Assembly: GCA_964577995.1 (NCBI GenBank)
Contig: CAZOBP010000046.1
Location: 1 to 17,842, forward strand
DNA length: 17,842 nucleotides
Source: JAUVXJ01 sp964577995
GTDB taxonomy: Bacteria; Chloroflexota; Anaerolineae; UBA7937; B3-Chlor
Reading direction: 5' to 3'
Below, one piece after another: positions 1 to 6,877 of this stretch (its first letter is position 1; every line of letters begins with the position of its first letter). Below the pieces are notes generated by a model, which was not told the origin of the DNA, ran no database searches, and saw only the letters and a list, made by a program, of their open reading frames with translations. The position numbers and the translations under genes were made by a program.

Positions 1-573
1 GAAGAGAGTGTATCCCGATCCGATGAAGTCCAGGGAGTGGGCATCGCTCCCCCCCGTCTCCGCCAGATGCCACTGCTCGCGATTCATGGCTAGCGCCTTC
101 TCATGGATCACGCGGCCCGCCAGTGTGGAGTTGAGGACCTCGAGACCCTCAACGGCCACACCCTCTCTCTCGTCGTCCATGAGCCTGCACAAGCCACGGT
201 AGCCTATGCTGCGGGTGAGCCAGCTCATAGGGTGGGGAACGACGCAGAAGCCTCCCTGCTCACGGACCAGCCGAATGGTGTGGGTCAAGGGCATCAGCAT
301 GCGGATTGGCTCACTAAGATCGTAGGCCAGAAGGTGCCCCTCGAGAGTAGTGATCTCTATTCCCACTATGACCTCGAACCGGTACTCCTTGCTCGCTGCG
401 ATCTCCCTGGCCTCGAGAGCGCCGTGGATCAGGTCATGATCGGTGATGGCTATGAGATCCAAATCCGTCTCATGTTCCGCGTACTCCAGTATCTCAGCAA
501 CGCTGGCAACGCCATCTCCAGCGCCACTGTGTATGTGCAGGTCGGCCTTGCCGAGAAGGACATCATTCTCCAT
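1..573 (-). CDS. PHP-domain metal-dependent phosphoesterase (3'-truncated by window edge)
   Basis: The reading frame is open from an ATG at 573 down to base 1 (191 codons seen, no stop), so the C-terminus lies outside the window. Metal-ligand motifs of the PHP (polymerase and histidinol phosphatase) superfamily appear in order: DLHIHS at residues 11-16, ITDHD at 43-47, GIE at 71-73, VPHP at 112-115 and GGSDAH at 174-179. Such proteins hydrolyse phosphoesters at a two- or three-metal centre; stand-alone members include nucleoside 3',5'-bisphosphate and 5'-3' exonuclease types (TrpH/YciV-like). The substrate cannot be read from the sequence. The ATG overlaps the end of the upstream acyltransferase by 11 nt, implying translational coupling and membership of the ino1 operon. 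Family is sure; role is not. Confidence 0.9.
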   Translation of the reverse strand, partial: MENDVLLGKADLHIHSGAGDGVASVAEILEYAEHETDLDLIAITDHDLIHGALEAREIAASKEYRFEVIVGIEITTLEGHLLAYDLSEPIRMLMPLTHTIRLVREQGGFCVVPHPMSWLTRSIGYRGLCRLMDDEREGVAVEGLEVLNSTLAGRVIHEKALAMNREQWHLAETGGSDAHSLDFIGSGYTLF

Positions 574-1450
574 GGCTTCCGTCTTCCCAGATGGGGTATA
601 GTACCAGCCACTGGCCGGGGTATCTTCCGATCCAGTCCTCCATCCTGGCTGCCACCTTACGCACGTTGACCAGCACGTCCTGTTCGAAGTCTCCGGTCCT
701 CGCCAGTGGAAGAGGAGGTTCTACCTCGAGCACGGCGCTGTTGTCCGGTTGCCTGAGTGCGAAGCAGGTCAGGAGGTTGGCACCGGTGCGTAGTGCAAGC
801 TGGACCGCTCCATCCGGCAGCCTCGCCGGAGCGCCGAAGAAGTCCACCACAATGCCGCTCCCAGTGATATCGCGATCACCACCTATCGCCACGAGGTCTC
901 CGCGTCGCAAGGCCCGAACCAGTCCCATGAGGGGTCTGTCAACGGGGAGGAGGGTGATCCACTTCTTGTCCCGGAGTTCACACACGTAGCGATACAGTCG
1001 CTCCGGCTTGAGGTGCTCAGCGGGGGCCGTTATGTTCAAGTTCAGGCGGCGACCGATCATCCAGAAGGCATCGAAGGGGCCAAAATGCGCCGATACGACG
1101 ATCAAGCCTCTTCCGTCTCTTAGCCCTTCCTCTATGTGATGCAATCCCCGGACTTCGATCGATGTTGTTGCTTCCTCCATGCCGAGCGCGTGCTTGTGAA
1201 AGAGATCGTAGTAGTTCTTGGCGAGGTTGCGGAAGACGTCCAGCGCTGCACACTCAACGCTGGGGTCATCGCCATCGGTACCCAGTACGTGGTACAGATT
1301 GCCTCTGAGGGCTGCCGGGCTCGGGCGCCCTAGATGGTAGGCCACAGTCCCTGCCTGGTCAGCGAGCCAGTAACCTAAACGCCGCGGGAGAAGAGGGGCG
1401 ACTGCGCCGATGAGTCGGTACGCGCAGTAGGAGAGGAGTGAATGACTCAT
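563..1450 (-). CDS. LpxL/HtrB-family lysophospholipid acyltransferase, second copy (HX4D)
   Basis: A 295-residue protein of the LpxL/LpxM/PatA acyltransferase superfamily. The catalytic HX4D motif is at H122-D127 in the context VSAHFGPFDAFW, the N-terminus is hydrophobic, and the C-terminal sequence YPGQWLVLYPIWED matches the usual position of the family's conserved end. Members transfer a fatty acyl chain to a glycolipid at the inner face of the cytoplasmic membrane. In Gram-negatives the acceptor is lipid A; in actinobacteria PatA acylates phosphatidylinositol mannoside. No lipid A genes are seen here while ino1 is in the same operon, so an inositol glycolipid acceptor is a reasonable inference. 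Its ATG shares an ATGA with the stop of the upstream paralogue. It differs from that paralogue in carrying Asp rather than Glu in the motif. Confidence 0.88.
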   Translation of the reverse strand: MSHSLLSYCAYRLIGAVAPLLPRRLGYWLADQAGTVAYHLGRPSPAALRGNLYHVLGTDGDDPSVECAALDVFRNLAKNYYDLFHKHALGMEEATTSIEVRGLHHIEEGLRDGRGLIVVSAHFGPFDAFWMIGRRLNLNITAPAEHLKPERLYRYVCELRDKKWITLLPVDRPLMGLVRALRRGDLVAIGGDRDITGSGIVVDFFGAPARLPDGAVQLALRTGANLLTCFALRQPDNSAVLEVEPPLPLARTGDFEQDVLVNVRKVAARMEDWIGRYPGQWLVLYPIWEDGSHGE

Positions 1451-2325
1451 GACTGTTCATGTGCTTTGGGCCACATGCGCCTGAACATGTACCATTGATC
1501 GGGGTAGCGTCTGATCAGCTCCTCCTGGATACGCACGATCTCCTGTGTGATGCGCTGCACGTCTGATTCATGGTCGCCGCTCGTTTGAATATCCAGCGGC
1601 GGCAAGATCTCCCCCACGTAGTCATCGCTCGCGTTGGTCACCAAGTAACCGGTGACTATCTTGGCCCCGGTCTTGAGAGCGAGGGCTGCTGGCCCTGTTG
1701 GCCAGGTGATCCGTTGGCCGAAGAACATCACGGGGGTCCCTTCATCTGGTGGCAGGGGCCGGTCGGTCACCAGGCCAACTGCTTCGTTTCGGCGCAGGGC
1801 CCTGTACACCCGCTTGAGGGCATACTCCATGGGGATGAGCTCTATCCCCCGTGCGGCACGCGACTGTATAGCTAACCGGTTGATTCTCTCGTTTCCGAGG
1901 GTCTCGGATACGGCATGGACACGATAGCCGCGACCGGCCAGCGCGACACCAGCCGCCTCCCAGCTTCCCAGGTGAGTCCCCACGAGGAGGACGCCCTTCC
2001 CGTGACGGAAAGCCTCGTCGAGGTGTTCCCAGCCCGTGCCTTGTAGTCGCGCCTCAATCTCTGCGGGATCCGTGTCAGCGGTGCGAGCAAAATCCACCAG
2101 CAGGCTCAAGTAGTTCCGGAAGGATCGCCTGGCGGTGTCCTTTCTCTGCTGCTCCGAAGCCTCGGGGCCGAGAACGTGTCGCATGTTATCAACGACGTTC
2201 CTGCGCCCTTTGGGCCAGAACACGTATGCCAGGTCACCAATGATGCCTGCAATCCAGTAGCATAGCCTCAGCGGGAGATGCCTGGTGATGAAGAGAAGGC
2301 ACAACACCAGCCAGTAGACAATCAT
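1447..2325 (-). CDS. LpxL/HtrB-family lysophospholipid acyltransferase, first copy (HX4E)
   Basis: A 292-residue paralogue of the next gene in the operon. It has an N-terminal membrane segment (about residues 2-14), the HX4E catalytic motif at H118-E123 (VGTHLGSWEAAG), a downstream VTDRP stretch where the family's second conserved block lies, and a terminal RRYPDQWYMFRRMWP. The start is ATG 2325, preceded by AAGGAA at a sensible distance. The gene lies 50 nt after ino1. Members acylate glycolipids in the cytoplasmic membrane. With ino1 upstream I infer an inositol-lipid or mannoside acyltransferase similar in role to actinobacterial PatA, though an acyltransferase for another glycolipid remains possible. 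The tandem HX4E and HX4D pair may acylate two positions of one lipid. Confidence 0.88.
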   Translation of the reverse strand: MIVYWLVLCLLFITRHLPLRLCYWIAGIIGDLAYVFWPKGRRNVVDNMRHVLGPEASEQQRKDTARRSFRNYLSLLVDFARTADTDPAEIEARLQGTGWEHLDEAFRHGKGVLLVGTHLGSWEAAGVALAGRGYRVHAVSETLGNERINRLAIQSRAARGIELIPMEYALKRVYRALRRNEAVGLVTDRPLPPDEGTPVMFFGQRITWPTGPAALALKTGAKIVTGYLVTNASDDYVGEILPPLDIQTSGDHESDVQRITQEIVRIQEELIRRYPDQWYMFRRMWPKAHEQS

Positions 2326-2375
2326 GCATATTCCTTCGACGAAGCGTGGCAGGGAGCCTTGGTTCCCCGTAGGGC

Positions 2376-3497
2376 CTACTTGCCCCGAATGAACTCCTCC
2401 ACCATGTTGCGAGCTTCGTCGTCCGTGTACTGCACGGGGGGCGTCTTCATGAAGTAGGCCGCGGGCCCCAGGAGAGTGCCGCTAAGCCCTCGGTCCAGGC
2501 CTAGCTTGCAGCACCGCACAGCGTCGATCACGACGCCGGCCGAGTTCGGTGAGTCCCAGACTTCCAACTTGAGCTCGATGTTCAGAGGCACATCGCCGAA
2601 ACTGCGCCCCTCGAGTCGGATGTGGGCCCACTTGCGATCCGTCAACCAGGCAATATAATCGCTCGGCCCAATGTAGATGTTGTCCGCCCCGATGTCGTAG
2701 TCCAGTTGCGAGGTCACCGCCCCTGTCTTGGAGATCTTCTTCGACACCAGGCGCGCACGCTCCAGCATGTTCCAGAAGTCCATGTTTCCACCCACGTTCA
2801 ACTGGCTCGTCCGCTCCAGGATCACGCCTCGGTCTCGGAAGAGCCTGGTCAAGACGCGGTGAACGATGGTGGCCCCCACCTGGGACTTGATGTCATCTCC
2901 GATCATGGGCAGATTGTGCTCCTGGAAGCGCGTCTGCCAGTAGTCCTCGCGCCCGATGAACACCGGGATACAGTTGACGAGACCGCAACCAGCGGCAAGC
3001 ACTTGCTCCACGTACCACTTCGTGGCCATCTCGCTACCGACCGGCAGATAGTTGACCACGACGTCGGTCTTGGTATCCTGAAGGATGCGCACGATGTCCG
3101 CTGTCTTGCCGGGGGCCTTGGTGATGATCTGCTTGAGGTACTTGCCGAGGCCATCGTGGGTCATTCCGCGGTGGACCGGCACCCCCAGGTTGGGGACCTC
3201 GCAGAAACGATACGTGTTGTTGGGATAGGTGAAGATCGCCTCGGAAAGGTCCTTGCCCACCTTGTTGACGTCGATGTCAAAGGCGGCTGTGAATTCGATG
3301 TCGCGGATGTGATAGCCGCCCAGGTTGACGTGCATGATGCCGGGGACATTGTCCTTGGCCCTAGCTTCCTTGTAGTAGACGACGCCCTGCACGAAAGCGG
3401 AGGCGCAGTTTCCCACGCCGATGATGGCCACCCTGACCTTCTTGTCTTCCTTGGGTGTCTTCTTGACTTTTCCCTTCTGATCTTTCTCTTCGTCCAA
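2376..3497 (-). CDS. ino1: Inositol-3-phosphate synthase (myo-inositol-1-phosphate synthase), actinobacterial type
   Basis: A 373-residue protein that closely resembles mycobacterial Ino1. It converts glucose 6-phosphate to inositol phosphate using bound NAD, the committed step to inositol lipids. Visible blocks: Rossmann GVGNCAS at residues 27-33, NYLPVGSE at 149-156, GDDIKSQVGAT at 200-210, NVGGNMDFWNMLER at 234-247, the lysine-rich SKKISKT at 252-258, and ELKLEVWDSPNSAG at 308-321. The first 20 residues are a Lys/Glu/Asp-rich extension before the fold begins. The start is TTG 3497: no ATG precedes the Rossmann motif, and AGGGGGTG sits about 9 nt upstream. It heads the operon with two acyltransferases and a PHP protein. 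No PI synthase (CDP-alcohol phosphotransferase) is in the window, so that partner must lie elsewhere. Confidence 0.96.
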   Translation of the reverse strand: MDEEKDQKGKVKKTPKEDKKVRVAIIGVGNCASAFVQGVVYYKEARAKDNVPGIMHVNLGGYHIRDIEFTAAFDIDVNKVGKDLSEAIFTYPNNTYRFCEVPNLGVPVHRGMTHDGLGKYLKQIITKAPGKTADIVRILQDTKTDVVVNYLPVGSEMATKWYVEQVLAAGCGLVNCIPVFIGREDYWQTRFQEHNLPMIGDDIKSQVGATIVHRVLTRLFRDRGVILERTSQLNVGGNMDFWNMLERARLVSKKISKTGAVTSQLDYDIGADNIYIGPSDYIAWLTDRKWAHIRLEGRSFGDVPLNIELKLEVWDSPNSAGVVIDAVRCCKLGLDRGLSGTLLGPAAYFMKTPPVQYTDDEARNMVEEFIRGK

Positions 3498-3592
3498 TTC
3501 GGCCTACACCCCCTGCAATCTGTGCGGTTCCCACCGCCGAGCCCCACGATGTGTCCCTACGAACCGATTGTCCTCACGGTGGTCGACTTCTA

Positions 3593-3621
3593 ATGCTACT
3601 CCAAACATCGTAGCCTGTCAA
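3593..3621 (-). promoter_or_regulatory. Sigma70-type promoter for the ino1 operon
   Basis: Read on the minus strand, TTGACA (3621-3616), a 17-nt spacer and TAGCAT (3598-3593) form a near-consensus promoter. The predicted transcript start is near 3586, about 90 nt before the TTG start of ino1. The -35 is perfect; the -10 matches TATAAT at four of six positions. Confidence 0.65.
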
Positions 3622-3988
3622 GAAGAAGACGTAGGTGAGCCTAGACACCGTGACCAGGCGAGGACGAAGGGGAGCCAAGTGGACCACAAGACTGAGTCAC
3701 GTAGAGTCAAGGAGAGATGACCCTCAAAACGAGGCAACGGGAGGTTTGCAGGCGATGGCCCTCCTCAGGCTACACGCGGCTGAGCCCAGGCGCCTGCGAA
3801 CGATGAACCACGTCGCCAGACGACGACTGCGATCCTCGAGACCTGCTACCGCAGAGGACTAAGTGTGGAGATCCAGACCCACCAATCAGGCTCGAGTTCG
3901 TCGGTTCCCGGTCAAGCGCATACTCGCCAGAGCGTCACAGTGCAGCATCTGGGGACCGTGGCAAACAGGCGCAGCACCCCAAGAGCCG
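3622..3988. other. Intergenic region between divergent operons, no gene seen
   Basis: This stretch separates the ino1 promoter from the glycosyltransferase promoter. Short plus-strand open frames cross it (for example 3635-3862, 75 codons), but they are Arg/Ser-rich, show no recognisable domain and no convincing ribosome-binding site. I see no tRNA, strong hairpin, tandem repeat or terminator. It may hold regulatory sites for the divergent operons or be decayed coding sequence. Confidence 0.5.
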
Positions 3989-4017
3989 TTGGCACATCAC
4001 GACTCGGCTGCTATAAT
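3989..4017 (+). promoter_or_regulatory. Sigma70-type promoter giving a probably leaderless mRNA
   Basis: TTGGCA (3989-3994), a 17-nt spacer and a perfect TATAAT (4012-4017) lie directly in front of the glycosyltransferase ATG at 4025. The expected start site, 6-8 nt after the -10, is 4023-4025, at or next to the A of the ATG. No ribosome-binding site exists between the -10 and the ATG, consistent with leaderless translation. Confidence 0.75.
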
Positions 4018-4024
4018 AGCAGCG

Positions 4025-5440
4025 ATGAAACACCAAGCGTACAAGTGGAGATCCGAGGGTGTACTGTTCCTCATTGCTCTCGTCGCACGGCTGATCCCGG
4101 TATTGCTCAGCCTCAACCTGGGCATCGCCCTAGACGACATGTACCAGTACGATGGTCTTGCCGAGAGCATCAGACTGGGGCAGGGCTTCACCTGGTACGG
4201 AGGCATACCCACCGCCGCCAGGGCTCCTCTCTATCCCCTCTTTCTGGCCGTCTTGTACACTCTGCTTGGCCACCACTTCGCTGTGGCCAGAATAGCCCAG
4301 GCAATTGTGGGCGCATTTGTGCCCGTGGTGGTCCACAGTCTGGGGCGCAAGCTGTTCGACCCCACAGTGGGTGTGGTGGCTGCATTGATCGTGGCCTTGT
4401 ATCCCATGTTTCTCCTCTATCCTCTGGGCCTGGCGACGGAGAATCTCTTCTTTCTCCTCGTGCCAGCCACCGTCCTTTGCCTGTGCAAAGCAGCCGATGG
4501 ATCTCACAGGGGGCTCTTCCTGCTGGCAGGCGTCTTGCTCGGCCTGACCATCCTTACACGCTCGGTGATCAGCGGTTTTCTGGTCCTGCTGCTGCCCTGG
4601 CTATGGTGGCATTCCGCCGACAAAAGGGGAGCGCTCAAGGGTTGGATCTTGGTCCTCGTGCCGGTGGCAGTCCTCACCATCCCCTGGAGTATCAGGAATA
4701 CTCTACTCTACGACGAGTTCGTGTTCGTCGAGTCCAGTATGGGCTTCAACTTCTACCTGGGTTACCATCCCGCGGGCACCGGCACCTTCGACTCTGACAT
4801 CGCTGTCGAGTTTCTGGAGGAGATCGGTGCCTTCGATGAACCCAGCCTGGACACCGAGAAGGCCTCTCACAGCTTGGGGATGGAGCGGGGCCTCGGATTC
4901 ATCACGGACGATCCAGCTCGGGCAGCGTGGCTGCTGCTCAGCAAGCTATCGCACTTGCTTCGTCTCGACAAGAGGGTGCTTCTCTACTTCTATTCGAACA
5001 ACTTCTTGGGGGAGCTACCGCCGCTGGTCCTGCTGCTGATCTTCCTCGTGATCTGCACACCCTGGGTGGTGGTACTCCTGTTGAGCGTGCCAGGGATGGT
5101 GATGAGTGGCCTCACGAGGGACAGGACGCTCGTCTACCTTCTGCTGGTCTACCTGGTTGGTGTCCACGTCCTGATCATGACCGAGCCACGGTTCCACCTA
5201 GTGATGGTGCCCTTCCTGGCTCTCTTCGCCGCACAGGGTGTCAGGGCACTACGCAGCGCAGGTGGCAATCTGCGTGTTTGCGAGGCTGCGGTCAGGCGAA
5301 ACGCCCGGTGGGGGTTGGTGTTGACCGCGGCCTTAGTCGCGCTGTTGCTGCTGAACTGGGCCTACGAGCTGAACGTGGACCAGGAGAAACTCCGACTGTT
5401 GTTCTCGCCCGGGGGGAACACGGCCAGGTTCACGTATTGA
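4025..5440 (+). CDS. GT39/ArnT-like polytopic membrane glycosyltransferase
   Basis: A 471-residue protein with roughly ten hydrophobic helices. The first periplasmic loop carries the acidic motif of the PMT/ArnT (PF13231-type) superfamily, LDDMYQYDGLAESI, with D37, D38 and D43, followed by PLYPLFLA at 68-75. These enzymes transfer a sugar from a polyprenyl-phosphate donor to a lipid or protein acceptor on the outer face of the membrane. The open frame extends upstream to 3863, but those residues are Arg/Ser-rich with no membrane character. ATG 4025 is chosen because the fold starts there and a consensus promoter ends 7 nt before it. A CPBP-family gene follows 40 nt downstream and is probably co-transcribed. 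The sugar and acceptor are unknown. Confidence 0.88.
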   Translation: MKHQAYKWRSEGVLFLIALVARLIPVLLSLNLGIALDDMYQYDGLAESIRLGQGFTWYGGIPTAARAPLYPLFLAVLYTLLGHHFAVARIAQAIVGAFVPVVVHSLGRKLFDPTVGVVAALIVALYPMFLLYPLGLATENLFFLLVPATVLCLCKAADGSHRGLFLLAGVLLGLTILTRSVISGFLVLLLPWLWWHSADKRGALKGWILVLVPVAVLTIPWSIRNTLLYDEFVFVESSMGFNFYLGYHPAGTGTFDSDIAVEFLEEIGAFDEPSLDTEKASHSLGMERGLGFITDDPARAAWLLLSKLSHLLRLDKRVLLYFYSNNFLGELPPLVLLLIFLVICTPWVVVLLLSVPGMVMSGLTRDRTLVYLLLVYLVGVHVLIMTEPRFHLVMVPFLALFAAQGVRALRSAGGNLRVCEAAVRRNARWGLVLTAALVALLLLNWAYELNVDQEKLRLLFSPGGNTARFTY

Positions 5441-5480
5441 CTGGAGCGGAAGTACGCGCATTGGCCTGAGGGAGAACGAG

Positions 5481-6101
5481 GTGACGGTGAAAAGGTCAGA
5501 TCTCGAGGCGGCGACAATCCTCATTTCCTCGACTTTGCTGCTTGTCGCCAGTCACTATCACAGGATTCTGGAGGACGATACCCTATCCTCGTTCGTCTTC
5601 TACTTCCTGATCCCTGTGGGTATCATCCTGCTCGTGTTCAGGGAAAACCCTCGTCGGTTCGGACTGAGACTGGGCGACTGGAGGCAAGGCGCACTGTGGA
5701 CGGTGCTGGGCGTCCTGCTCATGGCCGTGGTCATCGTTGGCCTGGTGCAACTCGATGAGTTCCGGTCTTACTACCGTTTGGGGTCCTTCCAGGAACCCCT
5801 GTCGCGTGAGGTACTGGAGTTCGCCCTGCGCCAGGCGATCTACATGTTCAGCTGGGAGTTCATCTTCCGAGGCTTCTTGCTCTTCGGCTTGAAGGATCGT
5901 TTTGGGTCCCTGGCAATCTGGATCCAGGCCATACCCTTTGCCATCATGCACCTGGGCAAGCCGGAGTTGGAGACCCTGAGCACCATATTCGGCGGGGCGG
6001 CGTTTGGCTACATCGACCTGAAGAGCAAGTCGGTTCTGCCCTCGGTGGTCATCCATTGGGCCATCTACGTGATGATGGTTCTCGCAGCCTCGGCCGCCTA
6101 G
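5481..6101 (+). CDS. CPBP/Abi-family intramembrane protease-like protein with altered motifs
   Basis: A 206-residue membrane protein with about six hydrophobic segments, starting at GTG 5481 behind GGGAG. It carries recognisable versions of the three CPBP (CaaX protease and bacteriocin-processing) motifs: SWEFIFRGF at 124-132 for EExxxR, FAIMH at 153-157 for FxxxH, and HWAIY at 192-196 for HxxxN/D. The first Glu of motif 1 is Trp125, and the Asn/Asp of motif 3 is Tyr196. E126, R130, H157 and H192 are kept. Canonical members cleave peptides within the membrane. This variant may have changed or lost activity, or belong to a subfamily with its own chemistry. It is downstream of the glycosyltransferase in the same orientation, which hints at a shared envelope role. 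Confidence 0.82.
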   Translation: MTVKRSDLEAATILISSTLLLVASHYHRILEDDTLSSFVFYFLIPVGIILLVFRENPRRFGLRLGDWRQGALWTVLGVLLMAVVIVGLVQLDEFRSYYRLGSFQEPLSREVLEFALRQAIYMFSWEFIFRGFLLFGLKDRFGSLAIWIQAIPFAIMHLGKPELETLSTIFGGAAFGYIDLKSKSVLPSVVIHWAIYVMMVLAASAA

Positions 6102-6113
6102 GACGCTGAACCT

Positions 6114-6135
6114 GGGACGCGCCGCGCCCACCTTT
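6114..6135 (+). terminator. Weak candidate terminator after the CPBP gene
   Basis: GGG-CGC (one bulged A between them) can pair with GCG-CCC around a three-base loop, followed by ACCTTT. It lies 12 nt after the CPBP stop. The U-tract is poor, so this is a tentative call. Confidence 0.25.
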
Positions 6136-6274
6136 GACATCGAGACGAGTGTGGAGTGGTCGAGGAACAGCGAGCCCAGCCTCCGGGCTCTCAACCGGAT
6201 CGCTAGAGACCTTGCCTCGCCTTGACGTCACTGCAGCACGGCATGTCCCCTGCGCCGCGCGGACCTCCGTGTTT

Positions 6275-6303
6275 TTGTGTCGAACTTGCCGCCGTGATAT
6301 ACT
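6275..6303 (+). promoter_or_regulatory. Candidate promoter for the FHA-AKR operon
   Basis: TTGTGT (6275-6280), a 17-nt spacer and TATACT (6298-6303) predict a start near 6310, about 18 nt before the GTG of the FHA gene. This leaves the AAGGAGA ribosome-binding site at 6313-6319 inside the leader. The -10 is good and the -35 is weak. Confidence 0.5.
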
Positions 6304-6327
6304 CTCCAGCCAGAAGGAGACGTACAC

Positions 6328-6843
6328 GTGAATGGGGCAGTCACGCTCATCCTTGGGGCGGTCATCCTCTTAGGCCTTGCTGGCTTCCTCGTGTATTGGT
6401 TCCTTTTTCGGAAGTTGACTGCCACTGGGGAACAAACGCAGGTCAGAGGACGTCGCAGCACGGCACCAGAGGCTACACAAGGTCGTCGGGCAGCGTTGCA
6501 GGAAGCCTGGCCCTCACTGGCCCACGAGATGGCAGTGGGCTGGATTGTGGTAACTGACGGACCCAATGCTGGGAAGCATCACATGGTCGTCCAAGGTGCG
6601 AACCTCATCGGCAGAGGCAGCTCTTGTGATATCAGGCTGGACGACCCCACCGTCTCTCGCCACCACGCCCGCCTGGTGGCTGACGGAGACCGCTTCCTCC
6701 TCTTCGACTTGCACAGCACGTCAGCGACCTACGTCGACGGCGAAAAGGTGGAGCCTTCAGCGGCGAGTCCGATCAGAGACCGTTCCGTCATTACGATGGG
6801 CAATACGGATCTCACGTTCAGACTGGCGCAGCACGAACCCTGA
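6328..6843 (+). CDS. Membrane-anchored FHA-domain protein
   Basis: A 171-residue protein with one N-terminal membrane helix (about residues 5-26), a basic, Thr/Arg-rich linker (30-65) and a single C-terminal FHA domain (about 72-166). FHA landmarks: GR at 95-96, SRHH at 110-113 and YVDG at 135-138. FHA domains bind phosphothreonine peptides. The usual STNGT loop reads STSAT here, so the Asn that normally contacts the phosphopeptide backbone is Ser132. The start is GTG 6328, with a strong AAGGAGA 8 nt upstream. The helix would place the domain in the cytoplasm. No Ser/Thr kinase is encoded in the window. It is the first gene of a set with an Fe-S aldo/keto reductase 34 nt downstream. Confidence 0.92.
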   Translation: MNGAVTLILGAVILLGLAGFLVYWFLFRKLTATGEQTQVRGRRSTAPEATQGRRAALQEAWPSLAHEMAVGWIVVTDGPNAGKHHMVVQGANLIGRGSSCDIRLDDPTVSRHHARLVADGDRFLLFDLHSTSATYVDGEKVEPSAASPIRDRSVITMGNTDLTFRLAQHEP

Positions 6844-6877
6844 ACTAGACCAAACGTATGGAACTGGAGAAGCAAGA

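Noticed and set aside
2622..3593. A 323-codon plus-strand open frame opposite ino1
   Set aside because: It is the antisense shadow of a well-conserved gene. Its His/Asp/Val-rich composition mirrors the ino1 codons, and no domain is recognisable.
3635..3862. A 75-codon GTG-initiated plus-strand frame between ino1 and the glycosyltransferase
   Set aside because: Arg-rich and low-complexity looking, with no domain and no convincing Shine-Dalgarno.
3863..4024. N-terminal extension of the glycosyltransferase frame
   Set aside because: It is Arg/Ser-rich without membrane character, and it contains a consensus promoter that ends directly at ATG 4025.
3864..4053. A 10-bp direct repeat (GTGGAGATCC) near 3864 and 4044
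   Set aside because: Too short and isolated to separate from chance; no flanking element.
6134..6139. An isolated TTGACA downstream of the CPBP gene
   Set aside because: No -10-like hexamer lies 16-18 nt downstream, so it is not called a promoter.
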